64,000 nucleotides of DNA, from contig NZ_NRRV01000010.1 in assembly GCF_016583825.1 (NCBI RefSeq), forward strand, positions 1-64,000, given 5' to 3'. The position numbers were made by a program, and so were the translations under genes. Below, one piece after another: positions 63,701 to 64,000 of this stretch. Under the pieces are notes generated by a model that saw only the letters and a list, made by a program, of their open reading frames with translations, ran no database searches and had not been told where the DNA came from. This stretch comes from Thiohalocapsa halophila. GTDB lineage: Bacteria > Pseudomonadota > Gammaproteobacteria > Chromatiales > Chromatiaceae. The stretch's first letter is position 1, and each line of letters starts with the position of its first letter.

Positions 63701-64000
63701 GCCGAACTACGTCGACCGCTTCCGCCGGACCGAGCCGCCGACGGAACACCCGGTGCAACAGGGGGCGGACGATGCGCCTCAAGGTGGCGAAGTCGTCCCG
63801 GCGGAGCGCGTTGGTGCCGCGCTGGCCGCCATCGATGCGACCGCCTGGGCGGCCCGCCATGATCGGGTCCAGGTCCTGCGGCGGGCGCTCGGCGGCGCGG
63901 GGGCCCTGGTGCGGCGCGCGGTCAATGCCGCGGCCGCCTTCGACAACGGTCAGTTCGAGCTGCCCGGGCCGACCGGCGAGTCGAACCGCCTGTCCATGCC
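60714..64000 (+). CDS. putA: Bifunctional proline dehydrogenase / P5C dehydrogenase PutA (partial)
   Basis: More than 1095 codons, running off the right edge. The enzyme oxidises proline to glutamate in two steps. The proline dehydrogenase domain has FNIDAEEQDRLD and LVKGAYWDTEIKLAQELG, with FATHNAHTCA following. The aldehyde dehydrogenase domain has FVCISPWNFPLAIYTGQIAA, FTGSTETAQRI, ETGGLNAM and SSFQSAGQRCSALRM, whose Cys is the nucleophile. The N-terminus has no ribbon-helix-helix, so this PutA should not act as its own repressor. The sequence continues past the ALDH domain, as in long PutA types with an extra C-terminal region. The start is ATG 60714. Confidence 0.95.
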   Translation, partial: MSQEAQAPASAVMDTRAAIRARYGVDEAEVVQELAAGLGLAPERREAITAEAATLIRRVRGDTNPTMMEAFLDEYGLSTEEGVGLMCLAEALLRVPDAETIDDLIEDKIAPSDWSAHLGQSFSPLVNASTWALMLTGRILDDDPSKPASGARRLMKRLGEPVVRTAVARAMRIMGQQFVLGQTIEEGIKRGAALRKQGYTYSYDMLGEGARTEADAQAFFDSYAHAIAEIAKVADSDIRDNPGISVKLSALSPRYLTTQRKAVEGQVIPRCLELARMAAKAGVGFNIDAEEQDRLDVSLDVIDAVLSDEGLAGWDGFGVVVQAYGKRAPEVLRHLYALAERLDRRIMVRLVKGAYWDTEIKLAQELGAAAFPVFTRKVNTDLCYMACARMLLDMRDRIYAQFATHNAHTCAAVLEMAGGARDTFELQRLHGMGESLHEIVRSRAGTRCRIYAPCGPHKDLLAYLVRRLLENGANSSFVNQIVNEDIPPEVIAADPVERALANAPIQNPDIRLPRDLFQPGRRNSKGYRLEEPASAAPLIEARNRFAETLWTARPVLADDAAPEGPAREVRSPADGRPVGQVHEATHAEVARALDAAQDGVARWSATPVAERAAVLRRISDLYEAHAAELCAIAAREAGKILLDGVAEVREAVDFLRFYADEAERLEAEAPGEARGVFVCISPWNFPLAIYTGQIAAALAAGNAVLAKPAEQTPIIAARAAELFREAGVPKAAFQLLPGDGPTVGGPLTSDPRIAGVCFTGSTETAQRIHRALAANAPADAVLIAETGGLNAMIVDSTALPEQAVDDIVASSFQSAGQRCSALRMLYVQAEAKDRMIEMLKGAMDALVTGDPWSLDTDVAPVIDAEAQADICAYVDARAEQGRLLKRLGAPGEGTFVGAALVEVDGIEDLEREVFGPVLHVASFKAQDIDKTIDAINARGFGLTFALHTRIDDRVQQVVDRLHVGNIYVNRNQIGAIVGSQPFGGEGLSGTGPKAGGPNYVDRFRRTEPPTEHPVQQGADDAPQGGEVVPAERVGAALAAIDATAWAARHDRVQVLRRALGGAGALVRRAVNAAAAFDNGQFELPGPTGESNRLSM

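Overview
The window is about 64 kb of very GC-rich DNA from a gammaproteobacterium. Typical gammaproteobacterial markers are epmB, holC, lptF/lptG, cysM followed by rlmD, the ribosomal-protein oxygenase ycfD, and long putA. A BciB/HCAR-type 8-vinyl reductase-like protein, a short LOV photoreceptor and a LitR/CarH-like MerR regulator suggest a light-responsive, probably anoxygenic phototrophic member of the Chromatiales. That placement is inference; there is no rRNA or photosynthesis cluster in view.

Positions 1-40700 are mostly conserved chromosomal genes in short operons: an MFS transporter with epmB, a SRPBCC protein, the LOV protein, a bciB-like gene with batD, a GGDEF/EAL protein, a small membrane protein with an XpaC-like gene, a Ycf46-like AAA ATPase, dapB, holC with pepA, lptG, an Hpt protein, cysM, rlmD, a CYTH phosphatase, two solute-binding proteins, a PLA2-like secreted protein, cca, a PH-domain protein, an animal-type haem peroxidase, lptF, the MerR regulator, a eukaryote-like fused hisHF, a ClpP-fold lipoprotein, a GNAT protein, eamA with ycfD, an OmpA-like protein and purB. 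Three things stand out here: lptF and lptG lie 12 kb apart, hisH and hisF are fused in the yeast/plant manner, and ycfD carries a one-base frameshift in a homopolymer.

Positions 40800-60500 form an accessory island with many mobile, defence-like and broken genes. It holds two related, damaged copies of a DNA-phosphorothioation-associated methyltransferase, a headless coiled-coil protein, a PemK/MazF toxin with its antitoxin and an orphan HicB. A HIT protein overlaps a nuclease-helicase, followed by a DUF4160/DUF2442 pair and an HTH regulator. On the opposite strand a six-gene run (55864 down to 49477) encodes a PLD-like protein, a pentapeptide-repeat membrane protein, a minimal nucleotidyltransferase, a small helical protein, a SAM methyltransferase and a PLD-helicase-S24 peptidase fusion. 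The middle of that run (about 53100-55000) is visibly AT-richer than everything around it. The run is the best candidate for an undescribed anti-phage or conflict system. Beyond it lie a frameshifted Rpn-type nuclease, two 512-bp direct repeats made of iscS and ATPase fragments, broken glycerate kinase, antitoxin and HicA fragments, and an intact ParD/ParE pair.

From 60714 the window returns to core sequence with a long putA that runs off the right edge.
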